A stretch of 8,545 nucleotides of DNA from CAZQGJ01 sp964592905 (GCA_964592905.1 CAZQGJ010000034.1:1-8545); one strand, 5' to 3'; positions 1 through 6,103 are shown, counted from the first letter of the stretch. Translations and numbers: made by a program. Notes: generated by a model not told the origin, from the sequence alone.

Positions 1-1
1 T

Positions 2-1141
2 CGGGCCGACAAAGAGCCATTTAACCTACCGGCTAATTTACAGAGCCTAACACCCGAACAAACAGCGCAACTGACCGCCATTGCCTGTCCCAACTGTCAG
101 GCGCACGACTGGTTACCTCCCCGTCGTTTTCAGATGATGTTCGAAACCCAACTCGGGGCTGTAGCTGGCTCGGCGGCCAAAGTTTATCTCCGCCCCGAAA
201 CGGCGCAGGGGATGTTTGTTAATTTTAAGTCCATTCTCGAGACGACTCGTCTCAAGCTGCCTTTTGGTATCGCTCAGATCGGCAAAGGGTTTCGTAACGA
301 GATTCAAACCGGTAACTTCATCTTTCGTTCCCGTGAGTTCGAGATGATGGAGTGCGAATACTTTGTTAATCCCGAACACTCGAAAGCTGCCCATCAGCAA
401 ATGGTCAGCGATCGTTTGCGCTGGTATACCGAGGTATTGGGTATACCGGCTGACAAGCTGCGACTCCGCGATCACGCCGATGACGAACGGGCGCACTATG
501 CGGTCGCCTCGACCGATATCGAGTATGACTTTCCTGGGCTGGGTTTTGCCGAGATCGAGGGTATTGCTCACCGTGGCGACTATGACCTAACCTGTCACCA
601 AACCGCCTCGGGTAAAGATCTGCGCTACTTTGATCAAGCCACAGGCGAACACTTCTTACCTCATGTTATCGAGCCGGCCGCCGGTCTCGACCGCGTCACT
701 CTGGCCGTGCTCTGTCAGGCCTATCGTGAGTATCCGGGTGGCCGCCAACAGTCCGCCGAAACCACTGACAAGACAGGCGAGACAAAAGGGGATAATCAGT
801 CCTCGGCGACCGAAGTTGAAACCGTTCTACATTTAGCCAAACAGCTTGCCCCTTATCAAGTGGCTGTCTTGCCGTTGAGCAAAAAGCCCGAGCTCTTGGC
901 CTTGACTGACCAAATCATTCATGATCTTATGCCCGATTTTCAGGTCACAACCGATCACTCGGGCTCGATCGGCCGCCGCTATCGCCGCCAGGACGAGATC
1001 GGCACCCCTTGGTGTCTAACTGTTGATTTTCAATCCTTAACTGACAGATCGGTCACCGTCCGTGACCGCGATACGATGACTCAGGTCAGATTACTCGTCG
1101 ATGAGCTACCCCAATACCTTTTGAAACTTCTCAAGGGTTGA
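2..1141 (+). CDS. glyS: Glycyl-tRNA synthetase, 3' part (5'-truncated by window edge)
   Basis: This enzyme charges tRNA-Gly with glycine using ATP in the cytoplasm. The frame is open from base 2, so 379 residues are visible and perhaps 60-90 N-terminal residues lie outside the window. In order one sees a CPNC half of a zinc-ribbon-like insertion (about residues 33-36), RPETAQG (64-70), class II motif 2 (GKGFRNE through FRSREFE, about 94-114), an EGIAHRGDYDL segment, motif 3 (GLDRVTLAVL), and a C-terminal anticodon-binding domain with SGSIGRRYRRQDEIGTP and VTVRDRDTM. These are hallmarks of the alpha2 (GlyQS/eukaryote-like) GlyRS rather than the alpha2beta2 type. A hydrophilic Gln/Thr/Lys-rich linker (about residues 204-226) sits between motif 3 and the anticodon domain. 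An internal ATG at 134 is not the start, because conserved sequence continues upstream. The stop is TGA at 1139-1141, which the next promoter overlaps. Confidence 0.95.
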   Translation, partial: RADKEPFNLPANLQSLTPEQTAQLTAIACPNCQAHDWLPPRRFQMMFETQLGAVAGSAAKVYLRPETAQGMFVNFKSILETTRLKLPFGIAQIGKGFRNEIQTGNFIFRSREFEMMECEYFVNPEHSKAAHQQMVSDRLRWYTEVLGIPADKLRLRDHADDERAHYAVASTDIEYDFPGLGFAEIEGIAHRGDYDLTCHQTASGKDLRYFDQATGEHFLPHVIEPAAGLDRVTLAVLCQAYREYPGGRQQSAETTDKTGETKGDNQSSATEVETVLHLAKQLAPYQVAVLPLSKKPELLALTDQIIHDLMPDFQVTTDHSGSIGRRYRRQDEIGTPWCLTVDFQSLTDRSVTVRDRDTMTQVRLLVDELPQYLLKLLKG

Positions 1142-1166
1142 CTTTTCGGCCTAAAAGGTGTATAAA
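1138..1166 (+). promoter_or_regulatory. Sigma70-type promoter for the orphan gene, with spacer palindrome
   Basis: TTGACT (1138-1143) and TATAAA (1161-1166) are separated by exactly 17 bp, close to the sigma70 consensus. Transcription would begin near 1173. The -35 box overlaps the glyS stop codon. The spacer holds a 16-bp palindrome with one central mismatch, CTTTTCGGCCTAAAAG (1142-1157), where a repressor or activator could bind. The promoter call is by eye and the operator role is inferred. Confidence 0.6.
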
Positions 1167-1212
1167 CAGTTGACGTCAATCTTGGCGTTAACTGCCGTCT
1201 AGCTTGCTAGGC
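1167..1212 (+). promoter_or_regulatory. Two consecutive inverted repeats in the orphan gene leader
   Basis: CAGTTGACG (1167-1175) can pair with CGTTAACTG (1186-1194) over nine positions including one G-U. The first arm runs into the perfect palindrome TTGACGTCAA (1170-1179). A second short repeat, CTAGC-TT-GCTAG, follows at 1199-1210. No U-tract follows either, so they do not look like a glyS terminator. They lie at the predicted transcript start and leader of the downstream gene, so DNA operators or leader RNA structure are both possible. Confidence 0.4.
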
Positions 1213-1226
1213 AAAATGGTAGGTGG

Positions 1227-2027
1227 ATGATGAACTTCGAATCGTTGGATAGGTTTCTGGCGGTCTTGTCGGAGTTTATGAGTAGCCACTCGATCTGTGG
1301 CTCCAGTATGTGGAGTTTTTTGAGCTTTATTCAAGAACTCAGAAAAGAACGTCACGCGCTTTGGAGTGCGCTTTTCGAGCCAAAGGAAATTACTGATCCG
1401 TTGATGCGTCATCAGCGCTTGACGTGGTGCGTTCGCCAACTTTTTGAGCTGTACGTAGTCAGTGAGCGCTTGCAAGGCCATTCGCGTTTTAGAGCTGACT
1501 GGCAAGAGCCACTCAATCTATGGCAAGAGGATTACGGAGAATATGACTACTACATACCAGCAGGGCTGACGTTGAGTGCGTTTCGGCATATCATCGGAGG
1601 TTCCCCTGTCAGTGTGAAGTACATCGCTTCAAACCTGTATCTACCAGAGAAAGAGGCTGAGGTTCAATTTGAGCAGATGACCACAAGAGCCGGGGTCATT
1701 TCTCTCAAGCAAGATCCTTTTCTCAAAAACGACTGGTTCCATCCAGCTGACAGACGTACGACACCGCTGGCCCTGACCCTAGAAGAGCTTCTATGGGTTT
1801 TGCGATATCGACTGACCAATCTGAAGGATATCTACCCAAAGCAAGTAGCTTGTAGGAATTCGTTGTTGGATGAGTCGTCTGATAAGGTGCTAGCCCTAGC
1901 ACTTCCAGAATATCCAGATACCACGAAGCCTCAAGTCACCAGGCTAAGGTTTGTGTCCGTAAAGCGTACCGACTATTCACTGAGCTTTCCGTTTGGTGAG
2001 TTTGTGCCAATAACCCCAAGTTCTTGA
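1227..2027 (+). CDS. Unrecognised 266-residue soluble protein, compositionally foreign
   Basis: I do not recognise a family. The protein has no signal peptide or clear membrane segment. The first ~90 residues look mostly helical and rich in Leu, Trp and Phe. A DYYIPAGLTLSAFRHII segment near 110-120 is followed by a stretch (about 125-155) that could form a helix-turn-helix, though this is weak. The rest is mixed. The start is ATG 1227 or the adjacent ATG 1230. The purine-rich AGGTGG (1221-1226) is very close, so 1230 may be the true start. Arginine codons are AGA/AGG in 8 of 19 cases and proline is often CCA, whereas glyS and rsmH use AGR only occasionally. The gene has its own promoter and is followed by a structured non-coding region with a terminator. 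It is not part of the standard dcw cluster, so it looks like an accessory insertion. No function is assigned. Confidence 0.75.
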   Translation: MMNFESLDRFLAVLSEFMSSHSICGSSMWSFLSFIQELRKERHALWSALFEPKEITDPLMRHQRLTWCVRQLFELYVVSERLQGHSRFRADWQEPLNLWQEDYGEYDYYIPAGLTLSAFRHIIGGSPVSVKYIASNLYLPEKEAEVQFEQMTTRAGVISLKQDPFLKNDWFHPADRRTTPLALTLEELLWVLRYRLTNLKDIYPKQVACRNSLLDESSDKVLALALPEYPDTTKPQVTRLRFVSVKRTDYSLSFPFGEFVPITPSS

Positions 2028-2203
2028 CAGCCCAATCCTCTAGGGCTAAGCTAGCGGTAACCAACGGTGGCATAGCGAGAATCTTTCTCGGCGCAACCCG
2101 TACAACGCCACCGCGCGGTGGGACAACGGGGAGCTTAGCTCACTCCTAGTCTTCCCGGAGTCTCAACAAGCAATAACCAACTGGGCTGCTCGTCGTCTGC
2201 CCA
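2028..2203 (+). ncRNA. Candidate structured RNA (3' UTR or independent ncRNA), family unknown
   Basis: No gene is seen here, but the stretch folds by eye into nested helices. The closing stem is CAGCCCA (2028-2034) with TGGGCTG (2182-2188). Inside it are a 10-bp stem 2043-2052 with 2132-2141 (one G-U), CGGTGGC (2065-2071) with GCCACCG (2107-2113), a 6-bp hairpin 2076-2081/2085-2090 with loop TCT, and ACTCC/GGAGT (2142-2146/2157-2161). Two alternatives compete: CCACC (2108-2112) can pair with GGTGG at 2117-2121, and TGGGC (2182-2186) can pair with GCCCA (2199-2203). It starts directly after the stop of the orphan gene. It lacks the signatures of RNase P RNA, tmRNA, SRP RNA and T-box leaders. 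Function unknown; no folding energy was computed. Confidence 0.4.
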
Positions 2204-2263
2204 AACATCTCCACACTGTGCCATCATCTATCTCCGTCCGTTCCGGCCAGTGATCCTACAACT

Positions 2264-2300
2264 TGCCCCCAATCGTCTATGACGGGAGGGGGCACTTTTT
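2264..2300 (+). terminator. Intrinsic terminator upstream of the dcw cluster
   Basis: TGCCCCC (2264-2270) pairs perfectly with GGGGGCA (2288-2294). Inside the loop CGTC (2274-2277) can pair with GACG (2281-2284). A run of five T follows at 2296-2300. It would end transcripts coming from the orphan gene or structured RNA and insulate the mraZ promoter that lies about 45 bp downstream. Confidence 0.8.
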
Positions 2301-2343
2301 ATTCTGACGGCTCGGCGCGCTAGCAAATACCACGGTTATCCCC

Positions 2344-2372
2344 TTGACCGTCGGCTGATTAAGCCTTAAATT
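2344..2372 (+). promoter_or_regulatory. mraZ (dcw cluster) promoter
   Basis: TTGACC (2344-2349) and TAAATT (2367-2372) are separated by exactly 17 bp. Transcription would start near 2379-2380, just before the first MraZ box. The position, after a terminator and before the first dcw gene, suits the main promoter of the operon. Called by eye from consensus match. Confidence 0.6.
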
Positions 2373-2381
2373 AAGTCTGTA

Positions 2382-2411
2382 GTGGGGAAAGGTGGGGGAA
2401 AGTGGATGACC
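2382..2411 (+). promoter_or_regulatory. MraZ operator: three direct repeats with 10-bp period
   Basis: GTGGGGAAAG, GTGGGGGAAA and GTGGATGACC follow one another without gaps at 2382, 2392 and 2402. The shared GTGG(G/A) every 10 bp matches the known MraZ binding site of tandem TGGG-type repeats with 5-nt spacers, described upstream of mraZ in E. coli and as related AAAGTGG-type repeats in Mycoplasma. Boxes begin within a few bases of the predicted transcription start, so bound MraZ would be expected to block its own promoter (inference). Confidence 0.75.
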
Positions 2412-2450
2412 GCCATCTCAATCTAGCCATCTCAATCTATCCGTCTCAAC
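2412..2450 (+). repeat. 14-bp tandem repeat in the mraZ leader
   Basis: GCCATCTCAATCTA occurs twice without a gap (2412-2425 and 2426-2439). A third, degraded copy (TCCGTCTCAAC, 2440-2450) keeps most of the motif. The array sits between the MraZ boxes and the mraZ ribosome binding site. It lies in the 5' untranslated region if mraZ starts at 2468. Role unknown. Confidence 0.7.
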
Positions 2451-2467
2451 GCAAAGGTCTAGACTGC

Positions 2468-2887
2468 ATGCTCATCGGTGAATATCAGAATAAGTTAGAT
2501 CAAAAAGGCCGCCTGGCTCTGCCGGCGCGTTGGCGATCCGAGTTTGTGACCGGTGGCGTCGTGACCCGTGGACTCGACGGCTGTCTCTTTGTGTATACNN
2601 NNNNNNNNAACGAACTTTTGATCCGACTGCAACAGCTCTCAGTCACCACCGCTCATGCGCGAGCCCTGAGCCGACACCTGATCGCTGGGGCGATTGAGTT
2701 TCAGCTCGATAAACAGGGTCGCCTGCTCTTGCCTCTTTACCTGCGACAGGCCATTAATCTAACCACCGAGTGTGTCATCGCCGGATTGGTCGATCGCCTC
2801 GAGATCTGGTCGGCTGGTGCCTGGCAGAGCTATCAAACAAGCAACCAAGCCACTGTGGCCGAATTAGCCGAGTCCTTGACGATGTAA
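2468..2887 (+). CDS. mraZ: Transcriptional regulator MraZ (contains a 10-N gap)
   Basis: MraZ is a DNA-binding regulator of the dcw cluster that forms ring-shaped oligomers. The protein has two SpoVT/AbrB-like half-domains, each with the DxxxR signature: KLDQKGRLALPARWR near the N-terminus and QLDKQGRLLLPLYLR in the second half, plus VVTRGLDGCLFVY and VDRLEIW typical of the family. The start is ATG 2468, giving MLIGEYQNKLD, the usual MraZ N-terminus. The frame is open further up to a GTG at 2402, but that would add 22 atypical residues and lie inside the third MraZ box. AAAGG at 2453-2457 is a possible ribosome binding site. Ten Ns (2599-2608) follow FVY. The frame is kept across them, though alignment from memory suggests one residue may be missing, so the real gap could be 13. 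About 139 residues, normal length. Confidence 0.92.
   Translation: MLIGEYQNKLDQKGRLALPARWRSEFVTGGVVTRGLDGCLFVYXXXXNELLIRLQQLSVTTAHARALSRHLIAGAIEFQLDKQGRLLLPLYLRQAINLTTECVIAGLVDRLEIWSAGAWQSYQTSNQATVAELAESLTM
2599..2608. other. 10-N scaffold gap inside mraZ
   Basis: Ten Ns are a scaffolding placeholder, and their number need not equal the true missing length. The reading frame of mraZ happens to continue in phase after the gap. Confidence 0.98.
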
Positions 2888-2897
2888 CAGGCAACGC

Positions 2898-2939
2898 TGT
2901 CAGTTTACTGAGGGTGAGGAGAGCTTCAGTAGACTGACA
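2898..2939 (+). promoter_or_regulatory. Long hairpin between mraZ and rsmH
   Basis: The arms TGTCAGTTTACTGA (2898-2911) and TCAGTAGACTGACA (2926-2939) pair at all 14 positions with a single G-U. The 14-base loop is purine-rich and contains GAGGAG. No T-run follows, so this is not an intrinsic terminator. Possible roles are an RNase processing site separating mraZ from the rest of the mRNA, or a translational control element. The mraZ-rsmH spacing of 101 bp is large for this compact cluster. Confidence 0.65.
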
Positions 2940-2988
2940 CCGCTGACGGTTAGTCAGACTTAAAAGCAACTTAAGAATTAGGTTTACG

Positions 2989-3861
2989 ATGTCAGAATTA
3001 GTTCATCAGCCAGTGATGCTGAAACCAGTTATCGAAGGCTTGGCCTTAGAGGTCGGCGATTGGGCCATTGACGCCACCTTTGGCGGCGGCGGTCATACCC
3101 GGGCTCTACTCGATATCGTCGGTCCCACCGGCGGCGTCATCGCTTTCGACCGAGACAGCGAGACATTAGCTCGTTATGGTCAACCGTTAACTCAAGAGTA
3201 TCCCAATCTTCGATTGGTCCAGCGTTCGTTTGCCGAACTCGAGTCGGGTTTGGCCGAGGTAGCCCCAAAACAGATGGGAGCGATCGCCGGTATTCTCTAC
3301 GATCTTGGTTTCTCGTCGTTACAGCTCGATGATCCAGAGCGTGGCTTTAGCTTTCAGACCGGTCAGATTCTCGACTTGCGCTTTGACCGCACGACTGGAT
3401 TGACCGCAGCCGAATGGCTGGCTAGCTATTCTGAAAAGCAGTTGGCCGAGGCCTTTTACCGCTACGGCGAGCTCTACGACTCGAGACGAATCGCCAAACA
3501 GCTGGTCGAGTATCGAAGGCGACATTCGATCTTGAGCCCGGCCGATCTCTCGGCCGCTACCGGCCTGAAACAGCCCGGTGTCCTGGCTAAACTCTATCAA
3601 GCGATCCGCATCGCCATTAACCAAGAGTTCGAGGCGATAGAGCAGAGCCTGCCGCAGGCAGTCAGTCTGTTAAAGCCGGGTGGACGAATAGCTGTTTTGA
3701 GCTTTCATTCGCTCGAAGATCGCCTAATCAAGCGCTTCATTCAGTCTAATCACCGCTTAGAGCCAGTCTATCGTAAACCTGTAGTCCCCACTGCTCTGGA
3801 AATCGAGCAGAACCGCCGCGCCAGGAGTGCCAAACTGCGCCTGGCCACCAAAATAGATTAA
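2989..3861 (+). CDS. rsmH: 16S rRNA (cytosine(1402)-N(4))-methyltransferase RsmH
   Basis: RsmH (MraW) uses S-adenosylmethionine to methylate N4 of C1402 in 16S rRNA within the small ribosomal subunit. The 290-residue protein begins with the family-typical VHQPVML. It shows the SAM-binding motif DATFGGGGHT (28-37), an acidic AFDRD loop, the signature YDLGFSSLQLDDPERGFSF, INQEFEAIEQSLP, LLKPGGRIAVLSFHSLEDRLIKRF, and a basic RRARSAKLR C-terminus. The usual PLDMRM-like motif reads ILDLRF here, a mild variation. Length is slightly under the common ~310. The ribosome binding site is weak (AGG near 2980). It follows mraZ after a 101-bp spacer holding a long hairpin, and precedes the ftsL-like gene by 13 bp, so it is co-transcribed with the cluster. 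Confidence 0.96.
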   Translation: MSELVHQPVMLKPVIEGLALEVGDWAIDATFGGGGHTRALLDIVGPTGGVIAFDRDSETLARYGQPLTQEYPNLRLVQRSFAELESGLAEVAPKQMGAIAGILYDLGFSSLQLDDPERGFSFQTGQILDLRFDRTTGLTAAEWLASYSEKQLAEAFYRYGELYDSRRIAKQLVEYRRRHSILSPADLSAATGLKQPGVLAKLYQAIRIAINQEFEAIEQSLPQAVSLLKPGGRIAVLSFHSLEDRLIKRFIQSNHRLEPVYRKPVVPTALEIEQNRRARSAKLRLATKID

Positions 3862-3874
3862 TCCAAGGAGAGAG

Positions 3875-4369
3875 ATGCCATCATTAGCCCGTCGTCGCCG
3901 TTATCAACAAACCCGAACCTCCGTCCGCCAAGAGCTCAATTTCGGTCCTTTAACCATTCGTTTTGTGGCGATCGCCATAGTGGCGCTGATGGCCGTGGTT
4001 TATCTGACACAATCGACTCGCGTGGCCACTCGTAACTACCAAAAGCTAGAGTTGGAAAGTCAGATTGCCGAGGCGAGCGATGATATTAGTGAGCTTCAGG
4101 CCGAATCGGCTCGTTTGGCCTCGCTTAATCTGACGGTCGTTAGCGGTGAACAGGATCTCAATGCGGTCAAGGGCGAGGTAGTCAACCTCAATCCGACACC
4201 GACGCCAACACCAACACCAACGCCAACTTCAACCCCGACAGCCTCAGCCTCTATCGCACCGACGGCAACTGCTAGTCAAAATCTCAGCTCCAGCGTACGC
4301 AGCACCAATACTGAGGCTGCCGGTGGTGTTCAACCAAGTCTTGATATAACCGCCATCAACGCCGAATAA
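3875..4369 (+). CDS. ftsL: FtsL-like cell division protein with a Pro-Thr-rich tail
   Basis: FtsL is a small bitopic divisome protein that links to DivIC/FtsB and helps activate FtsWI. The assignment rests on position (between rsmH and ftsI) and architecture, since FtsL sequences diverge strongly. It has a basic N-terminal tail (RRRR at 6-9), one membrane segment (about 26-45), then a predicted coiled coil (about 52-85, Leu/Ile heptad-like with many Glu and Gln). An unusual extracytoplasmic tail rich in Pro, Thr, Ser and Ala follows: residues 107-122 alternate Pro and Thr almost perfectly, and low-complexity sequence continues to the end. AAGGAG (3865-3870), four bases before the ATG, is the clearest ribosome binding site in the cluster. 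At 164 residues it is longer than typical FtsL because of the tail. A DivIC/FtsB-like identity cannot be excluded. Confidence 0.75.
   Translation: MPSLARRRRYQQTRTSVRQELNFGPLTIRFVAIAIVALMAVVYLTQSTRVATRNYQKLELESQIAEASDDISELQAESARLASLNLTVVSGEQDLNAVKGEVVNLNPTPTPTPTPTPTSTPTASASIAPTATASQNLSSSVRSTNTEAAGGVQPSLDITAINAE
4193..4240 (+). repeat. Hexamer microsatellite coding for Pro-Thr repeats
   Basis: Eight consecutive hexamers of the form CC(G/A)AC(N), with one TCAACC, encode PTPTPTPTPTPTSTPT in the ftsL-like gene. Tandem hexamers in frame can gain or lose units by slippage without a frameshift, so tail length may vary between strains (inference). Confidence 0.85.
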
Positions 4370-4384
4370 TCGAGCCAGATCAGA

Positions 4385-6096
4385 ATGGCACGCGGCAGTC
4401 ACGATTGGCGACTCAACGGTCTACATTATCTCTCGACGGGGATAGTGCTGGTGATGATCGGTCGCCTTTTTTATGTCTCGGTCATTAATCATGGCCCGAG
4501 TTTAGTTAAAGCCGCCGCCCAATATACCGTTAACTCGACTCTCGAGGCCAAGCGGGGCTTGGTTCAGGCGCAAAACTATCTGACCAAGGAGCCTTATCCG
4601 TTGGCGCTCAACGATCAGAGCTATCAGCTGATTGCTGATCCGCGTCTCATTCGCGATAAAGCGGCCGCCTCGGCTGCTTTGGCGACTCAGTTGCAGCTAC
4701 CTGTCGAAGAGATTCAGTCTAAATTGGCCGACGATAGTCGACGCTATGTAGTTTTGGCCAAACGCTTAACACCTGATCAGGCCGATACTCTCGAGGCGCT
4801 CAAATTGAAGGGCCTGACCCTGAAGCCGTTGGCACTCCGTGTTTACCCTGAAGGCTCGCTGGCGAGTCAGGTCATCGGCTTTATTAACGGCGAAGGCAAG
4901 GGGCAGTATGGCCTCGAACGGGCTTTCGATGAGGACTTACACGGTCTCGATGGTGTTATCTCTGGCCAGAAAGATGCCAAACGCCGCGTCATTAACGCCA
5001 AAACTGGAGCCAGAGCCAAGAACGGGACTAACTTTACTATCACTATTGATAACAATATTCAGTTTATGGTCGAGAAGATTCTAGCCGAAGCGGTCGAGAA
5101 GTTTAAGGCCGACTCAGGGAGCGTCGTCCTGCTCGAGGCTAAAACTGGCGCCGTTTTAGCGCTGGCCAACTATCCGACCTTTGACCTCAATAAGTTCGGC
5201 GAGGTCAAGCCTGAACAGCTCTCGGTCTTTGGTAACGGCGCCATCTCTGGTAGCTACGAGCCGGGTTCGATCTTTAANNNNNNNNNNCCCTAGCCGCCGG
5301 TCTCGATGCCAAGGTCATTGAACCAAGTACCGTTTTTCAATTGGGCTGTGAGTATAAAGCTAACGATTTTGTGATTCGTAACGCCGAGGATAAGTGCTAC
5401 AACACACCGAATTTAACCGAAGTCTTGGCCGAATCGATTAACCTCGGCACGATCGAGGTGGCCAATCGCTTGGGTAATGAGAAGTTTCTAGATTACTTGG
5501 GCGACTTTGGCTTTGGCAATAAGTTTGGCTTTGAGTTGCAGCCCGAGGCCGGCGGCCGGATTCCGATTCTGCGCGATTGGCGCGATGTCACCCGGGCAAC
5601 CGTTAGCTTTGGTCAGGGTTTAACCACCTCGCCTTTACAGATCGCGGCTGGCTATGCTGCTATCGCTAACCAAGGCCGACTGATGCGTCCATATCTGATC
5701 GCTAGCCGACAAACTCCTGGCGAAGAGCTGATTGCTACCTCGCCTAAAGAGCTCAAACAGGTGATCTCGCCCGAAGCCGCCCGCCAAACTACCGATCTAT
5801 TAGAGCAGGTCGTTTTAGTCGGTCACGGTAAGCGGGCAGCTGTGCCTGGCTATCGTATCGCCGGTAAAACTGGTACGGCTCAGGTCGTTGGCAACGACGG
5901 TAAGTACGAGGCCAACGCTCACATCGGTTCGTTTGCCGGCTTTTTCCCAGCCGATGCGCCGCGCTTTGCCCTACTCGTCAAATTAGATCGACCAAAAACG
6001 GTCGAGTTTGCCGAGTCCTCGGCAGCTCCGACCTTTGGCCAGATCGCCGCTTGGCTCTTGCATTATGCCAAAATTCCACCTACCCTAAGTCAGTAG
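4385..6096 (+). CDS. ftsI: Septal peptidoglycan transpeptidase FtsI/PBP (class B PBP), interrupted by a scaffold gap
   Basis: This class B penicillin-binding protein cross-links septal peptidoglycan outside the membrane, working with FtsW. It has one N-terminal membrane anchor (about residues 12-31), a PBP dimerisation domain with VYPEGSLASQVIGFING and GQYGLERAFDEDLHG, and a transpeptidase domain. Catalytic motifs are SxxK (YEPGSIF plus AA-, Ser295 at 5267-5269), SxN (SIN at 5434-5442) and KTGT (5866-5877). Ten Ns (5278-5287) follow directly after the first two bases of the SxxK lysine codon. Upstream and downstream frames differ, but the family sequence K-P-x-T-L-A-A-G restores the frame if the true gap is about 8 bases. 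The break is therefore an assembly artefact, not a pseudogene. No clear ribosome binding site lies in the 15-bp spacer after the ftsL-like gene. murE and murF do not follow. Confidence 0.93.
5278..5287. other. 10-N scaffold gap at the FtsI SxxK motif
   Basis: The gap falls between TTT-AA (Phe and the start of the SxxK Lys codon) and CC-CTA-GCC-GCC (Thr-Leu-Ala-Ala). Matching K-P-x-T requires 8 missing bases (or 8 plus a multiple of 3), not 10, which explains the apparent frameshift. Confidence 0.95.
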
Positions 6097-6103
6097 GAGC
6101 CTT

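Noticed and set aside
113..571. Antisense ORFs in glyS, rsmH, ftsI, mraY and murD
   Set aside because: They are shadows of conserved coding regions with low-complexity, non-family translations and no ribosome binding sites.
1142..1212. glyS terminator
   Set aside because: The inverted repeats after glyS are not followed by a T-run and coincide with promoter elements of the next gene.
2064..2150. T-box-like motifs: GGTGGCATAGCGAG followed by a hairpin, and GGTGGGACAACGG followed by GAGC-TTA-GCTC
   Set aside because: The 7-nt TGGNACC bulge is broken in both (TGGCATA, TGGGACA), there is no recognisable stem I or specifier loop, and no synthetase or amino acid gene lies downstream.
2028..2300. 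RNase P RNA, tmRNA or SRP RNA, as rnpB often lies next to mraZ in some bacteria
   Set aside because: No GAGGAAAGUC/ACAGAA conserved cores, no tRNA-like TTCGA end, and no GGAAGCAGC-type SRP loop on either strand.
2406..2426. Six-codon upstream ORF (MTAISI) in the mraZ leader
   Set aside because: Too short to support beyond chance; no evidence of translation other than an ATG.
2402..2467. GTG 2402 as mraZ start, adding 22 residues
   Set aside because: The added residues are not MraZ-like, come from the 14-bp repeat and overlap the MraZ box; ATG 2468 gives the standard N-terminus.
4193..4240. CRISPR or other spaced repeat array
   Set aside because: It is a continuous hexamer repeat coding for Pro-Thr in frame; no spacer structure and no other array is present.
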